DNA of 6,283 nt from JBGYPP01 sp041838515 (GCA_041838515.1 JBGYPP010000030.1:1-6283), one strand, 5' to 3'; shown: positions 1 to 6,157, numbered from the stretch's first letter. Translations and numbers: made by a program. The notes: generated by a model not told the origin, from the sequence alone.

Positions 1-9
1 ACCAAAAAA

Positions 10-480
10 ATGAAACGTATGTTTGGCGGAATGTTATTGGTTTTTTATATGTATTCTTGTAGTATGGTAAATGACCTGGGTTTGGAAGAAAGCTTTTCCC
101 GGACTATGGTGGGCTCTGTGCTCAGATTTGCGGAGGGAAAGGAGGAGATAATCCGCCTGCCGGATAAGGTGATATCCATGCCAAAGGAGGGGGAAGAGGC
201 GCTTGCGCAGATATATTGGATACGGCCGAAAGCAGATCATATGTCGGTGGGATCCGATATAGGTTTTCTCTACCTCTCAGGGGGGCGGAGGGATGAGGAG
301 AGTGAGAAACTCTTTTCCTATCTCTCCTCCGCAATGGTACATGGCGGGCATTATCAGTATTTTTACAAGGATATTTTGATAATGGATATGTTTGTCCACT
401 ACGGCACTTGGGCCAAGGAGTTGCGTATGGTATACCATAGTCAGGGGGCTGTCAGCGCTTCTAGAGCAGCTTACCCATAA
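10..480 (+). CDS. Hypothetical secreted or lipoprotein-like protein, paralogue of the next gene
   Basis: I do not recognise this family. The 156-residue product begins with a basic, then hydrophobic stretch (MKRMFGGMLLVFYMYSCS, residues 1-18) that could be a signal peptide or single membrane anchor. Cys17 is a possible lipidation site, but the preceding residues (MYS) fit a lipobox poorly. The rest is soluble and charged. Residues 109-143 (MVHGGHYQ... to ...MVYH) align with the C-terminal part of the downstream gene, identical at 14 of 35 positions by hand, which supports real coding. The start is uncertain: no Shine-Dalgarno is visible before the ATG, and the frame stays open (Thr-Lys-Lys) to the window edge, so the gene may begin earlier. 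The last ten residues (AVSASRAAYP) do not match the paralogue. A one-base shift in the GGGGG run at about 443-447 would give LSALLEQLTHNR, which fits better, so the 3' end may be frameshifted. Confidence 0.6.
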   Translation: MKRMFGGMLLVFYMYSCSMVNDLGLEESFSRTMVGSVLRFAEGKEEIIRLPDKVISMPKEGEEALAQIYWIRPKADHMSVGSDIGFLYLSGGRRDEESEKLFSYLSSAMVHGGHYQYFYKDILIMDMFVHYGTWAKELRMVYHSQGAVSASRAAYP

Positions 481-505
481 CCGGATTTGCAGACAGAAGA
501 AAGCT

Positions 506-537
506 GGCCTTGAGAGAAAGCGCTCAAGGCCTTTTTT
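506..537 (+). terminator. Rho-independent terminator
   Basis: A perfect 9-bp stem, GGCCTTGAG (506-514) with CTCAAGGCC (523-531), has an 8-nt loop and is followed directly by six T residues (532-537). It lies 25 bases after the TAA of the first gene and 22 bases before the ATG of its paralogue, so the two genes are probably transcribed separately. Confidence 0.9.
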
Positions 538-559
538 GTAAGATTGTGGGGCGGCAGTC

Positions 560-1165
560 ATGGTAGGCTCAAAAGAACTATTCAATTGGTTGTTTTCGGC
601 ATTTATCATATTGTATATAGCAGCATTATTGTTGCCCATTCCCAAGGACAATAAGACGGTACGGAAATTTCTTAACGCTTTTTTCCTATTTCTTATTATC
701 ATGATAGTGGCTGTAATGCTGTTTGTGCGAAGATTTGCTACGTCTAGGCATAGCTACAGTGCAGGAACTTGGCTGAATGTAAAACCAGCTGTATCTTTTT
801 TTCTGAAAGAGAGAGATGCTTTGTACTGGGAATCAGGCAATATTGTCATACCCGGCAGGGAGGAAAAAGAGGAAGCTGATACGTACCTGATGCGCTTGGA
901 GGATGACCACCTGGATTTGGCAAAGCGGTATTACCTGAATGAGGAGGAAGGGGAGTGGGGGAGTGATAAGGAGTTTGCCCGCTTCCCTGAGGATATATCC
1001 ACTGTCATGGTTTCGGGTTCCCATTTCCGCTTTTAGTACAAAAAACGGCTTTTGGGAGAAATTTTGATAAAATATGGCCTGTGGTTTAAGGAAGTGAGCA
1101 TAGTGTATTATGGCAATAATGTGGATTGGGAGGATATTCTCAATATGCTGGACAGCGGGAAATGA
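560..1165 (+). pseudogene. Membrane-anchored hypothetical protein interrupted by an in-frame TAG
   Basis: The intact part (560-1036) encodes 158 residues with two predicted membrane segments, about 8-27 (WLFSAFIILYIAALLL) and 38-57 (FLNAFFLFLIIMIVAVMLFV), then a soluble charged domain. I do not recognise the family. After the TAG at 1034-1036 the same frame stays open for 42 more codons to a TGA at 1163-1165, beginning YKKRLLGEILIKYGLW. This tail matches residues 119-143 of the upstream paralogue, and the alignment runs through the stop, which sits opposite a Phe. A terminator starts 28 bases after the TGA, where the end of a full-length gene (about 201 codons) would be expected. The simplest reading is a nonsense mutation. 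Readthrough or recoding cannot be excluded, but TAG also ends the ApgM-like and aspartate kinase genes here, so it is an ordinary stop in this genome. The ATG at 560 has only a weak G-rich ribosome site and is the only start in this frame after the TAA at 539-541. Confidence 0.7.
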
Positions 1166-1192
1166 TCACAGAGAAAGGGAAGAAAGGGAGGG

Positions 1193-1230
1193 GGATGTCG
1201 CACTAACTAAGTTAGCGCGATGTCCTTTTT
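1193..1230 (+). terminator. Rho-independent terminator after the interrupted gene
   Basis: The arms 1193-1207 (GGATGTCGCACTAAC) and 1211-1225 (GTTAGCGCGATGTCC) form a 15-position stem with two G-T wobbles and one A-C mismatch, a TAA loop and a TTTTT tract at 1226-1230. Its place just downstream of the TGA at 1163-1165 supports the longer, original extent of the preceding gene. Confidence 0.85.
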
Positions 1231-1244
1231 CTTTACACAAAGTT

Positions 1245-1294
1245 AAGGGGGTGTTGCAGTAACGATTTTTAATCATTACTGCAACACTCCCCTT
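1245..1294. repeat. 50-nt near-perfect inverted repeat, possible insertion-element relic
   Basis: Arm 1245-1262 (AAGGGGGTGTTGCAGTAA) pairs with 1276-1294 over 18 bp with one bulged T at 1288. The stem extends inward through a C-A mismatch to GATT (1264-1267) pairing with AATC (1271-1274), leaving a TTT loop. There is no T-tract on either side in either orientation, so this is not a standard terminator. Arms of this length and sequence resemble terminal inverted repeats of an insertion sequence or a very short MITE. I see no target-site duplication in the flanks and no transposase, so the origin is a guess. Confidence 0.55.
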
Positions 1295-1327
1295 GGTGTA
1301 TTTAGGAATAATGTGAGATTTTTTGGA

Positions 1328-1361
1328 TTTTCCATCTATGCACGAGTCTGTTTTTCCATCT
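1328..1361. repeat. Two 10-bp direct repeats, TTTTCCATCT
   Basis: TTTTCCATCT occurs at 1328-1337 and 1352-1361, 24 bases apart, in the A+T-rich stretch upstream of the aspartate-family operon promoter. It could be a regulator site placed about two helical turns apart, or chance in low-complexity sequence. Confidence 0.3.
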
Positions 1362-1369
1362 CCAATTCT

Positions 1370-1394
1370 GAAAAAAGCAGTACATACTTTTTTC
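1370..1394. promoter_or_regulatory. Palindrome next to the -35 box, possible operator or UP-like element
   Basis: The arms GAAAAAAG (1370-1377) and CTTTTTTC (1387-1394) are exact reverse complements separated by 9 bases (CAGTACATA). The right arm ends one base before the -35 hexamer at 1396. This placement suits an operator or an A/T-rich upstream promoter element. The composition is simple, so chance is a real alternative. Confidence 0.35.
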
Positions 1395-1395
1395 C

Positions 1396-1424
1396 TTGCC
1401 AAGCCTCGGGAACTATGCTAGTAT
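1396..1424 (+). promoter_or_regulatory. Sigma-A-type promoter of the aspartate-family operon
   Basis: The -35 box is TTGCCA (1396-1401, five of six consensus bases), followed by a 17-bp spacer and the -10 box TAGTAT (1419-1424, four of six). A TGC just before the -10 box makes an extended -10. Transcription would start near 1431, giving a leader of about 50 nt before the ATG at 1480. That is too short for a T-box or lysine riboswitch, and I see none. Confidence 0.7.
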
Positions 1425-1479
1425 ATCTCCATGTGAAAAACAAGTGTCTTTTGCACGCATACATCCGGAGGGGATGGGC

Positions 1480-1920
1480 ATGGAATCCAAGGAATTTTTT
1501 GTCCTGCGGCGCAAGGCGGTGCCGGAGGTGTTGCTCAAGGTGGTGGAGGCCAAGAATCTTTTGGAGAGCCGCCGGGCTTCCACCGTACAGGAGGCCATAG
1601 ATGCCGTGGGCATCAGCCGCAGCTCCTTTTACAAATACAAGGAGGATATTTTCCGCTTTCAGGACAATGCCAAGGGCAAGATGATCAATCTGTCGTTTCA
1701 AATGGAGGACGAACCGGGCCTGCTGTCGGATGCGCTCAAAATCGTGTCTGACTGCCAGGCCAATGTTTTGACCATACATCAAAGCATACCCGTAGGCGGA
1801 GTAGCCTCTCTGAGCCTGAGCATAGAGCTGCTGGAGGGCAGCGGGGATATCTCCCATATGCTGGAGAGGCTGGAGGCGCAAAGAGGGGTCTTTAGGGTGC
1901 GTTTGTTGGCCAAGGAGTGA
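1480..1920 (+). CDS. pheB: ACT domain protein of the PheB (UPF0735) family
   Basis: The 146-residue product matches the usual length of this family. Residues about 34-58 (STVQEAIDAVGISRSSFYKY) look like a helix-turn-helix, and residues about 68-145 form an ACT domain with the ligand-loop signature DEPGLLSDAL (77-86). ACT domains bind amino acids, so a sensing or regulatory role is likely. The symbol follows the Bacillus name, which implies a phenylalanine link that is not demonstrated here. I chose the ATG at 1480 because GGAGG (1467-1471) lies 8 bases upstream. The ATG at 1474 is only 2 bases from it, and a TTG at 1396 coincides with the -35 box. Hom follows after 28 bases. As first gene of an aspartate-family operon, it may sense an end product and control the operon or its enzymes; that is inference. 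Confidence 0.85.
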   Translation: MESKEFFVLRRKAVPEVLLKVVEAKNLLESRRASTVQEAIDAVGISRSSFYKYKEDIFRFQDNAKGKMINLSFQMEDEPGLLSDALKIVSDCQANVLTIHQSIPVGGVASLSLSIELLEGSGDISHMLERLEAQRGVFRVRLLAKE

Positions 1921-1948
1921 GTGGGCGTTTGGAAAAAAGGAGAGCAAG

Positions 1949-3160
1949 GTGAAAATCGCAATTCTGGGATATGGCGTTGTGGGCAGCGGCGTGGTGGAGG
2001 TCATAGAGAAGAACCGCGCCATGGTGGGCAAAAAGGCCGGGGAGGATTTGGAGGTCAAGTATATACTGGATATACGGGACTTTCCCGGGGATGCCCATGA
2101 GGCCAAGATTGTCAAGGATTTCACGATAATTCTGGATGACCCCGAGGTGGAGATTATCTGCGAAACCATGGGCGGCGCCACCTTTGCGCTGGATTTTACC
2201 CGCAGGGCGCTCTCTAAGGGCAAGAGCGTATGCACCTCCAATAAGGAGCTGGTGGCCGCCCATGGCCCCGAACTGCTGGCGCTGGCCAGGGAGCATAAGT
2301 GCAATTACCTCTTCGAGGCCAGCGTGGGCGGCGGCATACCCATTATCAGGCCGCTGAATTACTCCCTGACGGCAGAGAAGATAGAGGGCATAACAGGCAT
2401 ATTGAATGGCACCACCAATTATATACTCAGCCATATGGAGGCCCATGGCACGGATTTTGCCCAGGTGCTGGCGGATGCCCAGGCCCTGGGATATGCGGAA
2501 AAGGACCCCACTGCGGATGTGGACGGCCATGATGCCTGCCGCAAAATAGCCATACTCTCCTCACTGATGGTGGGGGAGAATGTGGATTACGCCAGCATAC
2601 CCACAGAGGGCATAAGGCAGATTACGGCGGCGGACTTCGCCTATGCCAAGGCCTGGGGCGGTACCATCAAATTGCTGGCCAAGAGCCGGCTGGGGGAGGA
2701 CGGCAGGCTGGAGGCGCTGGTGGCTCCCCATTTTGTGGCGGCCGGCCATCCCCTATATCCCGTGGGGGATGTGTTCAACGCTGTAATGGTGCGGGGCAAT
2801 ATGCTGGGGGATTCCATGTATTACGGCAGGGGAGCCGGCAAGCTGCCCACGGCCAGCGCGGTGGTGTCCGATGTCATAGACTGCGCCCGGCATAGGGGCA
2901 AGACCATTATGTGCTTCTGGGAATCCCAGGCCTATCCCCTGCGGCCTGCCGAGGAGTTGGAATCCGCCTATTTCCTGCGTATAGAGGCAGGGGCCCAGGA
3001 GGCCGTCCGGGAGGCCTTTGGCCAGCTGGAGTGGATAGAGGCGCCGGGCAGGCAGGATAGGGGATGTATCACTGTGCCCATGGCGGAGGCGGAGCTGTCG
3101 GCCAAAGCCCGGGAGCTGGAAGGGGTTCTGCTGTCCAGGATACGCATAGAGAGCATATAA
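1949..3160 (+). CDS. hom: Homoserine dehydrogenase with a short, atypical C-terminal ACT-like region
   Basis: This cytoplasmic enzyme reduces aspartate 4-semialdehyde to homoserine with NAD(P)H, the branch point from lysine synthesis towards threonine and methionine. The 403-residue product has a Rossmann domain with GYGVVGSG (7-14), a TSNKE segment (96-100), EASVGGGIP (123-131), GILNGTTNYIL (150-160), and the catalytic stretch EKDPTADVDGHDACRK (184-199). Glu184, Asp195 and Lys199 correspond to Glu208, Asp219 and Lys223 of the yeast enzyme. GDSMYYGRGAGKLPTASAVV (287-306) closes the core. Many bacterial homologues have about 430 residues with a full C-terminal ACT domain. Here residues 338-403 look like a beta-alpha-beta ACT remnant without the D-x-P-G ligand loop. 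The start is GTG at 1949, with AAGGAG ending at 1942, 6 bases away. A 57-base gap precedes the ApgM-like gene. Confidence 0.95.
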   Translation: MKIAILGYGVVGSGVVEVIEKNRAMVGKKAGEDLEVKYILDIRDFPGDAHEAKIVKDFTIILDDPEVEIICETMGGATFALDFTRRALSKGKSVCTSNKELVAAHGPELLALAREHKCNYLFEASVGGGIPIIRPLNYSLTAEKIEGITGILNGTTNYILSHMEAHGTDFAQVLADAQALGYAEKDPTADVDGHDACRKIAILSSLMVGENVDYASIPTEGIRQITAADFAYAKAWGGTIKLLAKSRLGEDGRLEALVAPHFVAAGHPLYPVGDVFNAVMVRGNMLGDSMYYGRGAGKLPTASAVVSDVIDCARHRGKTIMCFWESQAYPLRPAEELESAYFLRIEAGAQEAVREAFGQLEWIEAPGRQDRGCITVPMAEAELSAKARELEGVLLSRIRIESI

Positions 3161-3217
3161 TTTGCCAACGCAGGCAGAGATCCTCTTTGGAGGGCTATAG
3201 TAGGAATAGAGAGGCAT

Positions 3218-4438
3218 ATGAATAAGAAGTATATCATTGTGTTGGGGGATGGCATGGCGGACAGGCCCCTGGAGGCTTTGGGGGGCAAGACCCCCCTTGC
3301 TTTTGCCCGCACCCCCCATATGGATGCCTTGGCGGCCAGGGGGCGCATAGGGTTGGCGCAGACCATACCCGCCGGCATGGCTCCGGGATCGGATGTGGCC
3401 AATCTCTCCGTCATGGGGTATGACCCCAGGAAATATTATTCCGGCCGCTCTCCTTTGGAGGCGCTGAGCCTGGGTGTGGAGATGGATCCGGAGGATGTGG
3501 CCATACGGGCCAATCTGGTCTGCCTGGAGCCGGCCCCGTCGCCGGAGGAGAGGGTGATGGCGGATCACAGCGCCGGGGAGATATCCACCGGGGAGGCGCT
3601 GGAGCTGGTGGAGGCCCTTAGCCCCCTGGTATCCGGAGCCGGGGAGGGGCTGGCGCTCTACGGAGGCACCAGCTATAGGCACTGTCTGCTATGGAAAGGC
3701 GGCAGCATACCCGAATTGATGCCGCCTCATGATATATTGGAGAGGCCCATAGGCGCATACCTGCCCAGGGAGGCCCTGCTTCGGGATCTGATCACGGCCT
3801 CCTGGGAGATTTTGGATAGACATCCGGTGAATCTGGCCAGGAGGCAAAAAGGTCTTAGGCCGGCCAACAGCCTGTGGTTCTGGGGGGCCGGCCGGAAGCC
3901 GGCGCTGGAGAATTTTGCCAAGCTATGGGGCTTGGAGGGGGCTGTGGTGTCTGCCGTGGACCTGCTCCGGGGCATAGCCAGGGGTGCAGGCATGGCTGCG
4001 CCTCTGGTAGAGGGGGCCACCGGCGGTTTGGACACAAATTACCAGGGCAAGGTGGAGGCGGCCTTACAGGCTTTGTACCAGGAGGGCCGGGATTTTGTCT
4101 ATATCCATCTGGAGGCGCCGGACGAGATGGGTCATCAAGGCCACCAAGAGGCCAAGGTGGAGGCCATAGAGAGGCTGGATGCCCGGGTGCTGGGCCCTTT
4201 GTGGCAGGCTTTGGAGGAGGCCGGGGGGGCGTATGCCATATTGCTGCTGCCGGACCATCCCACGCCCCTGGCCCTGCGAACCCACAGCTCTGACCCTGTG
4301 CCTTTCGCCCTGTTTGACAGCGGGGCGGAGGCCGGAAGCGGGGCAGTCTATAGCGAGGAGGCGGCGGCTGCCTCCGGCTGGGTGGTGGAGGAGGGGCATC
4401 AGCTCCTGCCCTTGCTGCTGGGCAGAGGCATGGCATAG
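3218..4438 (+). CDS. apgM: ApgM-like (archaeal-type phosphoglycerate mutase family) protein, proposed homoserine kinase substitute
   Basis: The 406-residue product belongs to the alkaline phosphatase superfamily, in the cofactor-independent phosphoglycerate mutase branch of archaeal type. Visible motifs are LGDGMADRP (9-17, metal ligand Asp11), GSDVANLSVMGYDP (57-70, Ser58 the likely phospho-acceptor), WFWGAGRKP (220-228), HLEAPDEMGHQGH (297-309, Asp302 and His306) and PDHPTP...THSSDPVPF (345-363, Asp346, His347, His356). Family members next to threonine genes, in genomes lacking standard ThrB, have been proposed to act as homoserine kinase (homoserine to O-phosphohomoserine). The position between hom and lysC fits that proposal better than glycolysis, but sequence alone cannot decide. 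The ATG at 3218 is preceded by GAGAGG ending at 3214, a close and imperfect ribosome site. The next gene follows after 48 bases. Confidence 0.9.
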   Translation: MNKKYIIVLGDGMADRPLEALGGKTPLAFARTPHMDALAARGRIGLAQTIPAGMAPGSDVANLSVMGYDPRKYYSGRSPLEALSLGVEMDPEDVAIRANLVCLEPAPSPEERVMADHSAGEISTGEALELVEALSPLVSGAGEGLALYGGTSYRHCLLWKGGSIPELMPPHDILERPIGAYLPREALLRDLITASWEILDRHPVNLARRQKGLRPANSLWFWGAGRKPALENFAKLWGLEGAVVSAVDLLRGIARGAGMAAPLVEGATGGLDTNYQGKVEAALQALYQEGRDFVYIHLEAPDEMGHQGHQEAKVEAIERLDARVLGPLWQALEEAGGAYAILLLPDHPTPLALRTHSSDPVPFALFDSGAEAGSGAVYSEEAAAASGWVVEEGHQLLPLLLGRGMA

Positions 4439-4486
4439 CCGCAAAAGAAATATACCAACTGACAAATCAGCCATTAGGAGGATACT

Positions 4487-5806
4487 ATGTCCAAGGTAGT
4501 GAAGTTCGGAGGCAGTTCCCTGGCCAGCGCCAGCCAGTTTCAAAAGGTGGCCGCCATCATAAGGGAGCAGGAGGATAGGCGTTTTGTCATACCCTCGGCG
4601 CCCGGAAAGCGTTTCTCCAAGGATGTGAAAGTGACGGATATGCTCTACCAGTGCTATGCCAAGGCGGAGCAGGGGGAGGAGTTCCGGGAGGACTTGGAGG
4701 CCATACGCAACCGTTATGTGGAGATCATAGAGGGTTTGGGCCTGTCTCTCTCCTTGGATAAGGAGTTTGCCGCCATCAGCGAGCAGTTCGCCTCCAAGGC
4801 CGGCTCCCATTACGCCGCCTCCCGGGGTGAGTATTTGAATGGCCTGATTATGGCCGCCTACCTGGATTTCCCCTTTGTGGATGCGGCGGAGGTCATATTC
4901 TTCAATGAAAAAGGGGAATTTGACCCTGAAAAAACCTATCCCATACTGCGGGCGCGCCTGCTGGAGTTGGGCCGGGCCGTGGTGCCAGGATTTTATGGTT
5001 CTAGGGAGGACGGCAGCATACAGACCTTTTCCCGGGGGGGATCGGATATCACAGGCTCCGTTGTGGCCAAGGCTGCCGGAGTGGATGTATACGAGAACTG
5101 GACGGATGTGTCCGGCTTCCTAATCGCCGACCCCCGCATTATAGACAATCCTCAGGGCATAGACACCATCACCTATAGGGAGCTGCGGGAGCTGTCCTAT
5201 ATGGGCGCCACCGTACTGCATGAGGATGCCATTTTTCCCGTGCGGCAGGAGGGCATACCCATCAATATACGCAATACCAATGCACCCCAGGATAGGGGGA
5301 CCTGGATCGTGGGCAGCACCTGCCAAAAGTCCAAATATGTCATCACCGGCATAGCCGGCAAGAGGGGATTCTGCGCTGTCAGCATAGAGAAGGACAAGAT
5401 GAATACGGAGATAGGCTTTGGCCGCCGTGTGCTGCAGGCCTTTGAGGAGTGCGGCATATCCTTTGAGCATGTGCCCAGTGGCATAGATACCATGAGCGTC
5501 TTTGTCCATCAGGACGAGTTTATGCACAAGGAGCAGAAGGTGGTGGCAGGCATACACCGCCTGGGCAATCCTGACCATATAGAGATAGAGTCGGATCTGG
5601 CGCTGATCGCTGTGGTGGGCCGGGGCATGAAGTCCACCCGGGGTACGGCCGGCCGCATTTTCTCTGCCCTGGCGCACAGCAATATCAATGTAAAGATGAT
5701 AGACCAGGGTTCTTCCGAGCTCAATATCATCATAGGCGTGGCGGACAGGGATTTCGAGCCGGCCATACGCGCCATATACGATATTTTCGTTTTGACCAAG
5801 ATCTAG
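4487..5806 (+). CDS. lysC: Aspartate kinase, single-chain with two ACT domains
   Basis: This enzyme phosphorylates aspartate to 4-aspartyl phosphate, the first step to lysine, threonine and methionine. The 439-residue product has the kinase signature KFGGSSLA (6-13), SAPGKR (37-42), SRGEYLNG (112-119), FSRGGSDITGSVVAKAAG (181-198), WTDVSG (205-210) and DPR (215-217). Two ACT domains follow, about 287-345 (ITGIAGKRGFCAVSI at its start) and 371-435 (including NINVKMIDQGSSELNIIIG), so feedback control by lysine and/or threonine is likely, though the effector cannot be read from sequence. The long insert between the nucleotide loop and SRGE, and the length, suit the monofunctional type-III-like form of Firmicutes rather than the alpha/beta form with an internal start. 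AGGAGG (4476-4481) lies 5 bases before the ATG. No convincing terminator follows, so transcripts may run into rpmF. Confidence 0.95.
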   Translation: MSKVVKFGGSSLASASQFQKVAAIIREQEDRRFVIPSAPGKRFSKDVKVTDMLYQCYAKAEQGEEFREDLEAIRNRYVEIIEGLGLSLSLDKEFAAISEQFASKAGSHYAASRGEYLNGLIMAAYLDFPFVDAAEVIFFNEKGEFDPEKTYPILRARLLELGRAVVPGFYGSREDGSIQTFSRGGSDITGSVVAKAAGVDVYENWTDVSGFLIADPRIIDNPQGIDTITYRELRELSYMGATVLHEDAIFPVRQEGIPINIRNTNAPQDRGTWIVGSTCQKSKYVITGIAGKRGFCAVSIEKDKMNTEIGFGRRVLQAFEECGISFEHVPSGIDTMSVFVHQDEFMHKEQKVVAGIHRLGNPDHIEIESDLALIAVVGRGMKSTRGTAGRIFSALAHSNINVKMIDQGSSELNIIIGVADRDFEPAIRAIYDIFVLTKI

Positions 5807-5847
5807 GAGGTCCGGCCGGATTGTGGGGATTTTCTTCTGCAATCATA

Positions 5848-5876
5848 TTGACAGGCAGACTAAGGTTGGGTATAAT
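5848..5876 (+). promoter_or_regulatory. Perfect consensus sigma-A-type promoter for rpmF
   Basis: TTGACA (5848-5853) and TATAAT (5871-5876) both match the consensus exactly and are separated by the ideal 17 bases. Transcription would start near 5883, giving a leader of about 84 nt. A strong promoter is expected for a ribosomal protein and shows rpmF has its own transcript besides any readthrough from lysC. Confidence 0.9.
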
Positions 5877-5913
5877 ATTCAAATGTGTGGAATACAATAC
5901 AAATAAACAGTGG

Positions 5914-5959
5914 CAGGGGAGCCTTGGCTGGCCATCTCCTGTAAGGCATAAAGGAGGTG
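5914..5959 (+). promoter_or_regulatory. rpmF leader with two mutually exclusive hairpins
   Basis: CATCTCCT (5933-5940) can pair with AGGAGGTG (5952-5959) over 8 positions with one wobble, which would bury the ribosome site. CAGGGGA (5914-5920) can instead pair with TCTCCTG (5935-5941) over 7 positions with one wobble, which would free it. The two structures compete for the same bases. This layout would suit translational control, perhaps by bL32 itself, but anti-Shine-Dalgarno-like matches also arise by chance. No known riboswitch is recognised. Confidence 0.4.
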
Positions 5960-5966
5960 TTTAGCG

Positions 5967-6143
5967 ATGGCAATCTGTCCCAAGAATAAATCGTCCAAGA
6001 GCCGCCGGGACAAAAGGCGCGCCAATTGGAAGATGACCCTGCCCAGCTTGGTGAAATGCACGAAGTGCGGGGAACTGATGGTAGCCCACAGGATGTGCAA
6101 GGCCTGCGGCTGCTACAACAAGAAAAAAGTGTTGGAAGCATAA
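5967..6143 (+). CDS. rpmF: 50S ribosomal protein bL32
   Basis: The 58-residue product (MAICPKNKSSKSRRDKRR at its start) is a typical bL32: a very basic N-terminal tail that enters the 23S rRNA, then a zinc ribbon with CTKC (31-34) and CKAC (44-47), so it is the zinc-binding, four-cysteine form. The length is normal for the family. The ATG at 5967 is preceded by AAGGAGGTG (5951-5959), a near-perfect ribosome site 9 bases away. It has its own consensus promoter and terminator. In many bacteria rpmF follows a yceD (DUF177) gene and precedes plsX; here lysC is upstream instead, and the downstream side is cut by the window. Confidence 0.97.
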   Translation: MAICPKNKSSKSRRDKRRANWKMTLPSLVKCTKCGELMVAHRMCKACGCYNKKKVLEA

Positions 6144-6157
6144 GAGGGCGCATAAGG

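Noticed and set aside
1166..1402. 78-codon minus-strand frame in the gap
   Set aside because: It runs across a terminator, the 50-nt hairpin and the operon promoter, and has no ribosome site or recognisable domain.
1396..1479. TTG start extending the ACT protein by 28 residues
   Set aside because: The TTG coincides with the -35 box, lies upstream of the predicted transcript start, and the added residues are absent from the family.
1425..1479. T-box or lysine riboswitch upstream of the operon
   Set aside because: The predicted leader is only about 50 nt and shows no conserved T-box or L-box sequence.
1336..2304. 322-codon open frame on the minus strand
   Set aside because: It lies opposite the ACT protein and hom, whose motifs are unmistakable; its translation is low-complexity with no recognisable domain.
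2753..3682. 309-codon open frame on the minus strand
   Set aside because: It is antisense to hom and the ApgM-like gene and arises from their G+C-rich third positions; no domain is seen.
3855..4436. 193-codon proline-rich frame on the minus strand
   Set aside because: The proline, arginine and glycine bias is the mirror of Gly/Ala/Glu codons in the ApgM-like gene.
4459..4470. Small hairpin CTGA-CAAA-TCAG between the ApgM-like gene and lysC
   Set aside because: Four base pairs with no T-tract are too weak to mean anything.
5811..5820. Palindrome TCCGGCCGGA after lysC as a terminator
   Set aside because: It has no loop and no T-tract directly after it.
5805..5964. AGGAGG overlapping the lysC stop, with TTG or GTG starts at 5821 and 5823
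   Set aside because: The resulting 48- and 27-residue frames look random, and the first runs through the rpmF promoter and ribosome site.
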